Position numbers and translations under genes: made by a program. Below are positions 27,177 through 36,555 of a stretch of 64,000 nucleotides of DNA, piece by piece. The first letter of the stretch is position 1, and each line of letters opens with the position of its first letter. This DNA is from Clostridiales bacterium (GTDB taxonomy: Bacteria; Bacillota; Clostridia; Christensenellales; UBA1242). The DNA lies in the NCBI GenBank assembly GCA_003524095.1, contig DOEE01000003.1, forward strand, positions 1 to 64,000, written 5' to 3'. Below the pieces are notes generated by a model. The model worked only from the letters and a program-made list of their open reading frames with translations, did no database searches and was not told the origin of the DNA.

Positions 27177-27605
27177 ATGGATGCAAATTTAAAGAAAGTG
27201 CTACAAATAGTGGTTTACTATTCGCTAATTGCAATTATGGTCGCATTCGAAGTCTTTTTTATGATAACTTTGGCAAATGCCAGTATGGCTTTGTGGGAAC
27301 AAATTTGTTATTTTGTTGTAGCGGGACTTCTTGTTGGTGTTGTTGTTTATGATATTGTTTGTACGTGCATTCAGTCTCAAAAATACATATCTGGCTTAAT
27401 TTTATACATAATTACTGCATGCGTACTAGTGTTGAGTCTAATTGTTATGGCACTTAACTCAAATAATGGCAGACTGCTTATTGATATTAGCGAAAAATTC
27501 TTTAGAATAATTTTATTTAGTTATCTTATTAATGCTTTTGCAATTCTTATCTATTGTACAGGCGAAAAACTCATCATCACTAGTACAAATAGAACAAAAA
27601 AATAA
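27177..27605 (+). CDS. Four-helix membrane protein of unknown function
   Basis: A 142-residue protein with four predicted hydrophobic helices (about 10-32, 40-62, 70-90, 108-128) and a short basic C-terminus (TNRTKK). A good AAGGAGGGATAG ribosome site is present. No family recognised. The upstream region has a terminator-like hairpin that may control it. A strong terminator follows at 27622-27680, so the gene is a single unit. Confidence 0.7.
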   Translation: MDANLKKVLQIVVYYSLIAIMVAFEVFFMITLANASMALWEQICYFVVAGLLVGVVVYDIVCTCIQSQKYISGLILYIITACVLVLSLIVMALNSNNGRLLIDISEKFFRIILFSYLINAFAILIYCTGEKLIITSTNRTKK

Positions 27606-27621
27606 ATTAAACAAATTTATT

Positions 27622-27680
27622 AAATCATATTAGAAATTTGGACTTTTTTCAAACATAAAAATTTCTAATATGATTTTTTT
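27622..27680 (+). terminator. Strong terminator with 18-base perfect stem
   Basis: AAATCATATTAGAAATTT at 27622-27639 is exactly complementary to 27659-27676, followed by a T-run. Confidence 0.85.
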
Positions 27681-27713
27681 TGTAACCTAATTAAGAAATA
27701 TCCATCATACGAC

Positions 27714-28049
27714 TTGAAATTATACGCAAAATTAGTTCCTAGCGATGGCTATGCAGTAGTGAACATGACTATTACAAAACTTTATCGTGACGGAAGTTTT
27801 AACTATGCTGACCAAACAGTTTTTGAAGTTCAAAAAGGTGCGGAAGGTCTAGACTTCTCATCTTGGTTGAGTGCTAATTATTACAAAGTTCAGTCTATTT
27901 CTGTCGACGGTGTTGCTGTGGCTAACACAACAACCAAACTTGATGTCCCAGCCGAAGAAGAAGGAAGTGATATCAAAACTCCAAATCTATATAATTTAAA
28001 TATTGTGCTTATGGAACTTCCAGAAGACCAAAAGAACTACGATTATTAA
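27714..28049 (+). pseudogene. Orphan 111-residue frame without a clear start
   Basis: An open frame that looks coding (ordinary composition, repeated Asp/Val/Tyr strand-like segments). Its only usable start is a TTG at 27714 with no ribosome site. The frame stays open back to a TAA at 27666, inside the preceding terminator. It may be the C-terminal remnant of a larger extracellular protein cut off when the terminator DNA was joined. It could also be a gene with an unusual start (ATT at 27690). It has its own terminator at 28061-28100, which suggests the region was once a complete gene. Confidence 0.4.
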
Positions 28050-28060
28050 TCAATAACAAC

Positions 28061-28100
28061 AAATGTTGACATTTGCAATCTGCAATGTCAACATTTTTGA
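28061..28100 (+). terminator. Rho-independent terminator
   Basis: AAATGTTGACAT/ATGTCAACATTT with an inner TTGCA/TGCAA stem and a T-run. Confidence 0.8.
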
Positions 28101-28110
28101 TTTAATATCC

Positions 28111-28139
28111 TTTACAAAAAAAAGCAAATATTATATACT
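28111..28139 (+). promoter_or_regulatory. metG promoter
   Basis: TTTACA (28111-28116), 17-base spacer, TATACT (28134-28139). Confidence 0.65.
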
Positions 28140-28167
28140 TAATTATTATTTATAAGGAAATAAAAAA

Positions 28168-30171
28168 ATGAAAGATTTTGGCGATGAAAGATTAAAGAGA
28201 ATGTTGGAAAATAGACCACACTGTCCAAAACGTGCAGTGCTAACTGGTGGTATGCCATATGGCAACAAGGACTTGCATTATGGTCATGTTTTAGGCATGT
28301 TTTTGTATGCGGACTTTATGGCGAGATTTTTGAGAGACCGAATCGGCAAGGATAATGTAATCTTTGTATCTGGAACAGATTGCTATGGTTCTCCCGCGCT
28401 TGAAACTTATAGAAAGAAATGCGAAGAAGGGTATACTGGCACAATTTCGGATATGGTAGAAGAGTTTCACGAAAGACATGTCAATGATTTGAATAAATTT
28501 GAAATTTCACTTAACTATTTTGGTGCAAGTGGCGTAGGTGATGCAGTGCCTTTTCATAACGAAACTAGTGCAGAGTTTTTTGAAAAACTATATAAATATG
28601 GCTATCTCAAAAAAATGTCAACATTGCAATTCTATGACGAAGACAAAAAGACTTTTCTAAATGGCAGACAAGTTCTTGGCAAATGTCCATACGAAGGCTG
28701 TCAAAGCGAAAAGGGCTATGCTGATGAGTGCGATTTGGGACATCAATATATGCCACAAGAATTAATTGACCCAATTAGTACTTTGAGTGGCAAAAAACCA
28801 GTTCTCAAAGAAATTACAAACTGGTATTTTGATATGCCAAGATGCTTACCTTTGCTAACTGAGTGGCTAGACAAAATGGAAAAGACCGAACTTAGACCGT
28901 TTGTTGTCAAAGAAATAAGAGAGTTTTTGAAAAAACCAGAGATTTATATCAAAAAAGACCAAATGGACAAGTTTGAAGACATAAGATACTTGCTTCCAAC
29001 CTTTGAGATGCGAGAAGAAAAGAGTAAAGCGAGTTTTGTTCTAGTCTTTGATAAACTCGAAGATAGAGAGTATGCGTGCGAAATGTTATCTAATGCGGGA
29101 ATTAGATACAGAAACGGAAAAACCATAACACCATTTAGACTAAGTGGAAATATCGAATGGGGCGTCAAAGTTCCCGAAAAAGAAGGACTCAAGGACTTGA
29201 CATTCTATTGTTGGCCAGAGAGTCTTTGGGCACCTATTAGTTTTACAAAAACATATCTATCCAAAACCGGAAAACAAGACACATGGAAGGATTGGTGGTG
29301 CGACAAAGATAGTTATATTTATCAAATTCTTGGCGAAGACAATATGTATTTCTATGGCCCAGTTCAACATGCAATGTGGCTATGTACTCAAGGCACACAC
29401 CCAAGCCTAGATATTCCAAAGGGCGAACTTCAAATGTCTCACTTGATTGTCAACAAACACTCATTGTTTCTTGGCAACAAAGCAAGTAGTTCGGGTAGTG
29501 TAAAACCACCAAAGCCAGATGATTTACTCAAATTTTATACTGTTGAACAATTAAGAATGCATTTCTTGGGACTAAGTGTGGGAAATACGTCATCATCATT
29601 TATGCCTAAGCCTTTTGACCCAGATGCAAAGCCCGAAGATGTTGACCCAGTTACAAAAGACGGAAACCTGCTTACTAACGTATACAACAGAGTGCTTAGA
29701 ACACTCTTCTATACATGGCAAGCCAAATTTGATGGAGTTGTCCCAGTAAGAGAAGTTAGTGAAGATATTCAAAAACAAGCAACCATGACAATCTTAAAAT
29801 ACGAAAAATTAATGTTTGACAACAAATTTCATATGGTTATGTACGAGTTAGACAATTATATTCGTGGAATTAATAAGTATTGGGTTGCAAATATCAAGGA
29901 CTGTGAAAATGACGATGAAAAACTTGCATGCCTTATTGCAGATACCTTGTATATGTGCAAAATTGCTATGGTCTTGTTGCATCCAGTTAGTCCTAGCAAT
30001 ATCGAAAAACTAAAAGAAGACTTGGTTCTAAGCGACGATGTGTTTGATTGGAATAGAATTGATGAACCAGTATATAACTTTGTACAAGACAAAAATTGCT
30101 ATAGACCAAAATTTATCGAGCCTAGATACGACTTTTTTGCAAAGCACGAAAGTCAGTTTGAAAATGTTTAA
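28168..30171 (+). CDS. metG: Divergent methionyl-tRNA synthetase
   Basis: A 667-residue class I synthetase of the MetRS type. The HIGH equivalent is LHYGH in GNKDLHYGHVLG (about 32-43). The typical GTDEHG motif reads GTDCYGSP. A zinc-type connective element is present (CPYEGC...CDLGH, about 173-193). The KMSKS loop is degenerate: NKASSSGS around 437-444, with the second Lys missing. An anticodon-binding helical domain follows. No C-terminal tRNA-binding (EMAP) domain is visible. If it is the only MetRS, it charges tRNA-Met for initiation and elongation; a paralogue with another role is possible. Ribosome site AAGGAAAT. It has its own promoter. Confidence 0.8.
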   Translation: MKDFGDERLKRMLENRPHCPKRAVLTGGMPYGNKDLHYGHVLGMFLYADFMARFLRDRIGKDNVIFVSGTDCYGSPALETYRKKCEEGYTGTISDMVEEFHERHVNDLNKFEISLNYFGASGVGDAVPFHNETSAEFFEKLYKYGYLKKMSTLQFYDEDKKTFLNGRQVLGKCPYEGCQSEKGYADECDLGHQYMPQELIDPISTLSGKKPVLKEITNWYFDMPRCLPLLTEWLDKMEKTELRPFVVKEIREFLKKPEIYIKKDQMDKFEDIRYLLPTFEMREEKSKASFVLVFDKLEDREYACEMLSNAGIRYRNGKTITPFRLSGNIEWGVKVPEKEGLKDLTFYCWPESLWAPISFTKTYLSKTGKQDTWKDWWCDKDSYIYQILGEDNMYFYGPVQHAMWLCTQGTHPSLDIPKGELQMSHLIVNKHSLFLGNKASSSGSVKPPKPDDLLKFYTVEQLRMHFLGLSVGNTSSSFMPKPFDPDAKPEDVDPVTKDGNLLTNVYNRVLRTLFYTWQAKFDGVVPVREVSEDIQKQATMTILKYEKLMFDNKFHMVMYELDNYIRGINKYWVANIKDCENDDEKLACLIADTLYMCKIAMVLLHPVSPSNIEKLKEDLVLSDDVFDWNRIDEPVYNFVQDKNCYRPKFIEPRYDFFAKHESQFENV

Positions 30172-30196
30172 AAAAATATATAAATTAATTAACCAC

Positions 30197-30279
30197 AAAA
30201 AAAGAACATGCTATTTTGAAACGAATCCCGAAAGTTAGATAACTTTGGCGATTTCACTTTGAATAATATGTTCTTTTTT
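30197..30279. terminator. Long imperfect hairpin terminator
   Basis: AAAAAAAGAACAT pairs with ATGTTCTTTTTT across 83 bases. The interior is also mostly self-complementary (CCGAAAGTT/AACTTTGG), making one long rod. It ends metG and possibly the convergent gene. Confidence 0.65.
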
Positions 30280-30341
30280 GCTTAATGTTTTTTAAAAGTA
30301 TTATATTTGTTTAATCAAATTTTAAACAAGTGTGCATCTAA

Positions 30342-31055
30342 TTAGAGTAACATAAGAACTGCAACAAGCACGATTTGTGCCGAATAGTATAGACCATGAT
30401 TAACAATAATCAAAAGTTTGCTTTCTAGTTTTCCTCCAAAGTATTGCATAGACAAAACTATATCGCTTAGGAAGAATAGTAACATTCCTACAAATCCTAA
30501 CCACATAGCACCACCCAATATGCTTAGTATCAAAGTGTAGACAGTCATAAATGTCAATAAGAATGAATAAACAATTGTTTGAATGAGATAATCTCCAAAT
30601 TCAAGTTTCATCTTTTTGCTAACCAAAATAATCGCCACAGTAAGCAAAATTCCAGCACCAACTGACACAAGAATAGGCATGAGTAAATCAGTACTAAATT
30701 TGTTTACGGCATACATGCTAAAAGCAGAGAAATAAGCCAAATGTCCTAGTCCAAAACTAAGCATGCCGGCATTTAGATAATATTTGTCGTTGCCAGGATA
30801 TACAACTTTTAAGTCAAGCAAGATGTCTCCAATCATTCCTAGCAAAAATCCCAAAGTAAATATGCTAAGAGTAATCCTAGTTGACGAGTCAACATAGTTT
30901 GTTCCCATAGTTATAATAGCCGTCGCAACAAAGGCAAACGATGCAAGAGTTTTAAGCATTACACCCAAAAGTCCGCCAAATTTTGCTCTAATTGCAATAA
31001 ATACAATAGCCAAAACTGAACAAACAATCAAAAGAATAATTTGCAAAGTATTCAT
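30342..31055 (-). CDS. YhhN-family membrane protein (lysoplasmalogenase-like)
   Basis: A 237-residue protein with about eight hydrophobic helices and the YhhN/TMEM86 family pattern: GMIGDILLDL followed by GMLSFGLGHLAYF. Animal TMEM86 members hydrolyse lysoplasmalogen; bacterial roles are less certain. Plasmalogens are common in anaerobic Clostridia, which makes the activity plausible here. Ribosome site TAGGAGAC. It lies downstream of uppP on the same strand, with an 83-base gap. Confidence 0.75.
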   Translation of the reverse strand: MNTLQIILLIVCSVLAIVFIAIRAKFGGLLGVMLKTLASFAFVATAIITMGTNYVDSSTRITLSIFTLGFLLGMIGDILLDLKVVYPGNDKYYLNAGMLSFGLGHLAYFSAFSMYAVNKFSTDLLMPILVSVGAGILLTVAIILVSKKMKLEFGDYLIQTIVYSFLLTFMTVYTLILSILGGAMWLGFVGMLLFFLSDIVLSMQYFGGKLESKLLIIVNHGLYYSAQIVLVAVLMLL

Positions 31056-31138
31056 ATTTGTCTCCTATAATATTTTTTGTAATTATACCAAAAATATTGT
31101 TTTCTGTCTACGAAGTTTTGGGGTACAAATAATCTTTT

Positions 31139-31942
31139 TTAAAACAAGTGTAAAAACATGCTATTTATTAGCAAAAATGCACTAAGAACAAACAAATATA
31201 TGCTAAATATTTTAAGTGAGTTTTTGGCGGTAAATTTTGTCATCATTTTGATACAAAGTATCCCAAGACCAAAGCATACAACAAACGAAATTCCAAGTCC
31301 CAAATAATTAATACCAGTCAAAGTTGTTCCCTTCAAGATTTCCATAAGTAGACTGGCTATGATTATAGGAATACTTATCAAAAAAGAATATGCCGAACTA
31401 ATGTCTCCAAGACCTAGTAGTTTACTCACTCCAATAGTAGTTCCGCTTCGGCTAATTCCGGGAATGCAAGCAATTCCTTGGGCTACGCCAATTATTATCG
31501 CTTGGGTGTAGGTTATAGGCAAATTACATATATCATAGATAGTAGTGGAATTTATTTGTGGTTTGTTGCGTCTGCAAAAAATATCACTTAGCCACAAGAT
31601 TATTCCCGTTAGCACAAAGCAAACTGGAAGATACTCTCCGCCAAAACTCTTTTTGACAAAAGGATAAATGCTTAGAACTATAAGACACGTAAAGATTGTG
31701 GTGACTATTATCTTTAAATTGGTAGAACACAGTGGGTGGCGGATAAGTTTTCCTATCTCTTTGCGGTAATATATAATAACCGCCAAAAGTGTCGCCAAAT
31801 GTAAAATTATGCTTAGTAGCATTGTACTATCTTTTATACCAAAAAAATTGTATAACAAAACCAAATGTCCACTACTGCTAACCGGCAAGAATTCGGTTAG
31901 TCCTTGAACTATTCCTAAGATTACAAGGATTAAAATTGCCAT
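31139..31942 (-). CDS. uppP: Undecaprenyl-diphosphate phosphatase UppP
   Basis: A 267-residue integral membrane enzyme that recycles the peptidoglycan lipid carrier by dephosphorylating undecaprenyl diphosphate. Signatures: GLTEFLPVSSSGHL (about 15-28) and IPGISRSGTTIG (about 159-170), which hold the catalytic Glu and Arg/Ser residues. Multiple hydrophobic helices, normal length. The ATG has TTGGAGAA upstream. Confidence 0.95.
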   Translation of the reverse strand: MAILILVILGIVQGLTEFLPVSSSGHLVLLYNFFGIKDSTMLLSIILHLATLLAVIIYYRKEIGKLIRHPLCSTNLKIIVTTIFTCLIVLSIYPFVKKSFGGEYLPVCFVLTGIILWLSDIFCRRNKPQINSTTIYDICNLPITYTQAIIIGVAQGIACIPGISRSGTTIGVSKLLGLGDISSAYSFLISIPIIIASLLMEILKGTTLTGINYLGLGISFVVCFGLGILCIKMMTKFTAKNSLKIFSIYLFVLSAFLLINSMFLHLF

Positions 31943-32067
31943 AATTATTTCTCCAAAACATATTTTAAAAATTCTATGTTTTTTGAGTTTAAAATATTAA
32001 TAAATTACAAATTTAAAAAATTAAATAGCAATTTAAACGTAATTTAGCAAAAAATCTTATAATAATT

Positions 32068-32096
32068 TTGCCAAAAATCTTCTTTTGTGATAGAAT
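32068..32096 (+). promoter_or_regulatory. ychF promoter
   Basis: TTGCCA (32068-32073), 17-base spacer, TAGAAT (32091-32096). Confidence 0.6.
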
Positions 32097-32128
32097 TAAG
32101 TGCAGTATAAAAATTTTAGGAGAAAATT

Positions 32129-33223
32129 ATGAAAGTAGGTATAGTAGGGCTTCCTAATGTTGGGAAAAGCACGCTATTTAATGCAATAACAAAAAAGAAA
32201 ATCCCAAGCGAGAACTATCCATTTTGCACAATTGAACCAAATGTGGCAATAGTTGGTGTTCCAGATAGTAGACTTGATGTGCTTGGAAAGATGTACAATA
32301 CGCGAAAGATTACTCCAGCAATTCTTGAAGTTGTAGATATAGCCGGACTTGTCAAAGGTGCATCAAAAGGCGAAGGACTTGGAAATAAGTTCTTGAGTCA
32401 TATTAGAGAAGTAGATGCAATAATTCATGTTGTTCGATGTTTTGAAAATGCCAAAATTATTCACGTTGAAGGAAACATTGACCCAGTTAGAGATGTTGAA
32501 GAAATTAATTTGGAATTAATTTTGTCTGATTTGGAAAGTGTTACAAAAAGACTAGAAAAATCTCAAAAGTCTTATAGAAATGGCGACAAAAAATTACAAG
32601 CCGAGTGCGAATTGCTAGGTAAACTCAAAGACCTTTTGGAACACGAAAAACCAGTTAGGGCATACAATGCAAACGATGACGAAAAAGAACTTATTAAGAG
32701 TTTCTTCTTGATTACTAGCAAACCACAAATTTATTGTGCAAATATTTCTGAAGTTGGAAATACCAATTCAAGCGAAGCCGAAAATGTTTCAAAACTAAAA
32801 GCATTAGCCGAAAAAGAAAACTCCGAAGTAATCGTAGTTTCTGCCAAAATGGAAGAAGAACTTTGTGACCTTGATGATGACGAAAAAGAACTATTCAAAG
32901 GCGAACTTGGAATTACATCTTTTGGACTGGACAAACTCGTTGTTGCTGGATACAAGGCACTTGGACTAATTAGTTATCTAACCGCTGGCGAACAAGAAGT
33001 TAGGGCATGGACAATCACTAATGGCACAAAAGCACCGGGTGCGGCAGGAAAAATCCATACCGATTTTGAAAAGGGCTTTATAAAAGCCGAAGTAATACCG
33101 TACGATGAACTAGTTGCACTAGGCAGTTATACTCTTGCCAAGGAAAAAGGACTGGTTAGAATTGAAGGCAAAGACTATGTTGTCAAAGACGGAGATGTAA
33201 TGCTATTTAGATTTAATGTTTAA
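32129..33223 (+). CDS. ychF: Obg-like ATPase YchF
   Basis: A 364-residue OBG-family P-loop protein that prefers ATP. Visible: G1 GLPNVGKST (6-14), switch region ENYPFCTIEPN, G3 DIAGLVKGAS, the YchF-type coiled-coil insertion (about 130-165), and a C-terminal TGS domain (about 278-362) with FEKGFIKAEVIPYDEL. It associates with ribosomes and is linked to stress responses. Ribosome site TAGGAGAA. The next gene starts eight bases after its stop. Confidence 0.95.
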   Translation: MKVGIVGLPNVGKSTLFNAITKKKIPSENYPFCTIEPNVAIVGVPDSRLDVLGKMYNTRKITPAILEVVDIAGLVKGASKGEGLGNKFLSHIREVDAIIHVVRCFENAKIIHVEGNIDPVRDVEEINLELILSDLESVTKRLEKSQKSYRNGDKKLQAECELLGKLKDLLEHEKPVRAYNANDDEKELIKSFFLITSKPQIYCANISEVGNTNSSEAENVSKLKALAEKENSEVIVVSAKMEEELCDLDDDEKELFKGELGITSFGLDKLVVAGYKALGLISYLTAGEQEVRAWTITNGTKAPGAAGKIHTDFEKGFIKAEVIPYDELVALGSYTLAKEKGLVRIEGKDYVVKDGDVMLFRFNV

Positions 33224-33231
33224 GGTGAAAT

Positions 33232-33582
33232 ATGAAAAAACTCAAAACCGAAGATATTCAAAACGATTTAAATTTAACTGTGACCAAAGCGGGAGATTAT
33301 GAATATATTAACGAAGAATGTATGACTGCTGTAACCTTTGTTGTCAAAGCGAATGGAGATGTCGGTTGCAGTTATTTTGGAGTTCAAAGCGAAGAGATTC
33401 TAAAGATGATTGACAAAGTTCAAAAAAAATATCTAAAGAAACTTACATCAGACTTTAAACTCACCAAAAAACAAAAAAAGATGTGTGACGAAAATAAACT
33501 TAATAAGTCTATCAAAGTCAAAAAATCAAATAACAAAAAATCCAAAATTCAAAAAGAAAAAATCACTAATGCAAAAAATTAA
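33232..33582 (+). CDS. Small Lys-rich protein of unknown function
   Basis: A 116-residue protein with an alpha/beta-looking N-terminal half (about 1-70, EYINEECMTAVTFVVKANGD) and a very Lys-rich C-terminal half (about 61-116), probably nucleic-acid or ribosome associated by charge. It starts eight bases after ychF with an AAGGTGA ribosome site, so the two are likely cotranscribed. No family recognised. Confidence 0.65.
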   Translation: MKKLKTEDIQNDLNLTVTKAGDYEYINEECMTAVTFVVKANGDVGCSYFGVQSEEILKMIDKVQKKYLKKLTSDFKLTKKQKKMCDENKLNKSIKVKKSNNKKSKIQKEKITNAKN

Positions 33583-33612
33583 TAACAATTAAAATAAATT
33601 CTAATAAAAAAC

Positions 33613-33647
33613 AAAAACCAAATTGGAGTGCAATTTGGTTTTTTATT
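33613..33647. terminator. Bidirectional terminator
   Basis: AAAACCAAATT/AATTTGGTTTT stem with T-run, between convergent genes. Confidence 0.8.
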
Positions 33648-33670
33648 TTTTTATATTCTTATCATCTTAG

Positions 33671-34705
33671 TTATTCTCTTGTTTCGGAAATTTTGATAAT
33701 TCTCTTTTTCCAAAGCCAAGGGGTCTGGAATTGTAATCCGCACATCGCACAAATCATCATAGGAATTATAGTCAGTGCGCACATTCCAAGTAGAACTACT
33801 CCGACTAGTACTGCTACAAATTCTACAGTAACCCAAATCTCAGGAACGTTTTTTAGCAAAAAGTATGGAAGGATTAATAAAACTCCTAATATTTCTATTA
33901 TATTGAGTTCAAGTCCTTCGTTTGCATGGATTCTTGCAAATCTATTTTTGCGATTAATAAGCAAAGGCAAGAAGAATAGCAAGTATCCAAGCCAAGCATA
34001 GCCTTTGGCTTCCTTGATTTCCATTTTGTCAAGATTAACTTTGTGGTCTCTTGAACGTCCGCCCTTAGGTGGCTTGATTGCTGGTCCTAATTTTTCGGCA
34101 TCAATCTTAACAATTTGTTCACTCGCTTGTTGCAAACCAGTTGTTGGTGGTGGGGTAAATGTGCTATTGTCTACTGGTTGGCTAGGGGTCTCTGGATTTT
34201 CAGATGAACCATTATCTTCTACATTAGTGTCGGTGTTTTCGTCTGCATTTTCGCTAGTTTGCAAATCTTCTGTTTGAATAGTGCTAGGGTCTCTAGCAAC
34301 AACTCTTTCCAAAATTGTATCTTGTTGCAAAACTTCTGGCGCATATGCTTCGGGCTTTTCTTCCTCGACAGTTTCTTCGGCTTGGACTTCGGTAGGTTCG
34401 GGTGTAGCATTAAAGTCTTGTGCTTGAATATAATCTCCTTCAAACACAGGAGTAAAGACCGAGTTATCTTCAGGAGTGAAAGTATCTACCAAAGTAGAGT
34501 CTTTGTATTGTCCTTTGAGTGTCGCTTGTCTTATTTTTTCTTCATTAACCTTTTTGAGAGTATTAAGTTTTCCTATAACTTCGGGGTCAATTGTAAGTGA
34601 ATATTTAGACTGTTCAATTGGTTTGCCTGTGACATTATCTACAATTGTGTAGTTTCTAGTGTCAACAGGCAAATCCCTAAGTTCCATTGTTTCTTCTGCT
34701 TCCAT
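33671..34705 (-). CDS. Membrane protein with long disordered N-terminus
   Basis: A 344-residue protein. Residues 1-215 are polar and low-complexity (Glu, Pro, Thr, Asn-rich), probably disordered and cytoplasmic. Residues about 235-335 hold three or four hydrophobic helices in a DUF4870-like arrangement (GYAWLGYLLFFLPLL, then NRFARIHANEGLELNI). The H-A-N-E-G motif is typical of that small membrane family. Function unknown. The ATG has AAGGTGAT. It starts 36 bases after the CvpA-like gene and is likely in its operon. Confidence 0.7.
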   Translation of the reverse strand: MEAEETMELRDLPVDTRNYTIVDNVTGKPIEQSKYSLTIDPEVIGKLNTLKKVNEEKIRQATLKGQYKDSTLVDTFTPEDNSVFTPVFEGDYIQAQDFNATPEPTEVQAEETVEEEKPEAYAPEVLQQDTILERVVARDPSTIQTEDLQTSENADENTDTNVEDNGSSENPETPSQPVDNSTFTPPPTTGLQQASEQIVKIDAEKLGPAIKPPKGGRSRDHKVNLDKMEIKEAKGYAWLGYLLFFLPLLINRKNRFARIHANEGLELNIIEILGVLLILPYFLLKNVPEIWVTVEFVAVLVGVVLLGMCALTIIPMMICAMCGLQFQTPWLWKKRIIKISETRE

Positions 34706-34741
34706 TTTATCACCTTAATAAATTTTTTATATATTGAGTGC

Positions 34742-35446
34742 TTATGCGCCTGTACTTGGAGTTTTGCTTGGAGTTTCACTTGGTGTCTCGCTTGGAGTTT
34801 TTTCCGGATTGTTTTTTGTTTCTCCACCAGTTAATTTGCTAATAATTCCATTAACTTTTTCTTGGGTTAGTTGAGTTTCAACAAAGTCATCAACATATTT
34901 ATAAGCAAAGCTTGTTACTTTAGTTTCTGCAATTTTGCTTGTAATAGCATTACCAATTACTGGAACTTGTTTGACTGCACTACAAAGTGCAAGTGCAACA
35001 GCGACCCAAGCAACACCTTTTGCCAAGCCAAATACCATTCCAAATACTCGATTAATTCCAGAGAGTGTAGGACTATTTTTTGTAACGCTTTCGAATATTT
35101 TTGCAAGAATGAATATTGCCAATTTGATAATCAAGAACATTACAATAACAGTTACAATCCAAGTACAAAATTTAGCGACTTCAGAATTTGGTCTTTCACC
35201 AAAGAAATTAACTGTGCCTTCGTTTGATGCATCTAGTTTTTCCAAAACGAATTTTTCAATTCCAATTATTTTGTTAAGTGTAGGAGATACATATTTTGCG
35301 GTAAATACAGCTACGGCAAAAGATATTCCAGTTCCAAGAAGGCTAAGAAGGGAATCAAAGAATCCTTTGACTATTCCTACTATGGTTGAGACAACCAAAA
35401 TCAATATCAATACTCCGTCAATGATGTATGGCCACATACTTTTCAC
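34742..35446 (-). CDS. CvpA-family membrane protein
   Basis: A 234-residue protein with the CvpA pattern: N-terminal helix and GIVKGFFDSLLSLLG (about 23-37), two more hydrophobic segments, then SGINRVFGMVFGLAKG (about 128-143). CvpA relatives are linked to colicin V production in E. coli and to envelope homeostasis; the role here is unknown. The C-terminus is a proline-rich tandem repeat (S-E-T-P repeated, about 216-232). A small AAGTCG/CGACTT hairpin at 35458-35475 lies just upstream of the ribosome site in the leader. Confidence 0.8.
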   Translation of the reverse strand: MKSMWPYIIDGVLILILVVSTIVGIVKGFFDSLLSLLGTGISFAVAVFTAKYVSPTLNKIIGIEKFVLEKLDASNEGTVNFFGERPNSEVAKFCTWIVTVIVMFLIIKLAIFILAKIFESVTKNSPTLSGINRVFGMVFGLAKGVAWVAVALALCSAVKQVPVIGNAITSKIAETKVTSFAYKYVDDFVETQLTQEKVNGIISKLTGGETKNNPEKTPSETPSETPSKTPSTGA

Positions 35447-35699
35447 TCCTTAATTTTAAGTCGCTTTTCGACTTATACCTAAATTACATATATTAAATAA
35501 TAACATATATAATTTTTTTTGTCATTTAATGTAGTTACATTTTTAAAAATTTTTTTGTCATAACCTATGGACTTTCTGACATTATTTGAATATATTATTT
35601 CCTGACTTCGACTATTTTTAACACAAATTTATTCTGCAATAGTGTTTTAAAACCTTGATACTTGTAAAACATAAAAAGGAATACAAAGAAGGATATTTA

Positions 35700-36257
35700 T
35701 TGAATATGGAAGAATTTGGACTGGGAAAGATTGAACAAAAACTATTTGCAAAGTCATTGCTTCAAAAGCTTCGTGGCAAGGAAATGCCGGTTTTTTTGTG
35801 CGTTGGGAGTGATAAATTTGTGTCAGATAGTTTGGCGCCAATTGTCGCCGAAATGCTTACAAAAAAATACGATATTCCTGCATATGTTTATGGTGGGCTT
35901 GATTATAATATTAATGCAACAAATTTAACTTATGCTTTCAATTACATTTCGACCGTGCATGACCATAATCCGATAGTTTTGATTGATGCCACGCTTTCTG
36001 AAAATGTCGGAAAAATCATTCTTTCGAGTGGCGGTTTTGCTGGACTTGGAAAACTCTTACCACTCAAAAAAGTTGGAGACATAAGTATTCTCGGGGTGGT
36101 AGGAAAGAACTACAAAACGTTTGACCTAAATTCAACAAGACTAAGTCTGGTGTTAAATCAAGCAAAGTTTATCTCCCAAGCGGTTGCTTTTGTAACCCAA
36201 GAACTTTTCAAAGAAAAGAATGCACGCAAACAAAATTTACTAAGGGTTGTGGGCTAA
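35700..36257 (+). CDS. yyaC: YyaC-family spore protein (putative GPR-like protease)
   Basis: A 185-residue protein of the YyaC/DUF1256 family, related to the germination protease GPR and found only in spore formers. Visible: FLCVGSDKFVSDSLAPIVAEML (about 25-46, quoted in part), PAYVYGGLDYNINATNL, VLIDATLS, and GKLLPLKKVGDISILGVVG. The TTG at 35700 is preferred: AGAAGGA lies six bases upstream. ATG at 35706 is an alternative, while the TTG at 35655 has no ribosome site. It stands alone, between divergent CvpA and ftsH. Confidence 0.85.
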   Translation: MNMEEFGLGKIEQKLFAKSLLQKLRGKEMPVFLCVGSDKFVSDSLAPIVAEMLTKKYDIPAYVYGGLDYNINATNLTYAFNYISTVHDHNPIVLIDATLSENVGKIILSSGGFAGLGKLLPLKKVGDISILGVVGKNYKTFDLNSTRLSLVLNQAKFISQAVAFVTQELFKEKNARKQNLLRVVG

Positions 36258-36555
36258 CGCAGTTTTCTAACATAAATTTTTTATTTTTCAAAAGTTGACA
36301 AAGGCAAATTAATTTTGAAATATTTAGTCAAAAATGAATGCAAAAATCTAGTGATTATTTACTTATTTTGGCAATTTGGCTTAAAATTGTTGTAAATAAT
36401 TTGGGGTTATGATATTATATATTTGCTAAAAATTTTCAAAAACTTTAATTTTTAAAATTTTAATTTTGGCATAAGTAATTTAAATCTTGTTGACTTGTTT
36501 AGTTTTGTTTTGATGTATAACAAAAGATAAAGGCAAAAAGATTATGGAGGTAACC

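Noticed and set aside
34871..35453. Plus-strand frames opposite the CvpA-like gene
   Set aside because: Antisense to a recognisable membrane protein with a good ribosome site; no independent support.
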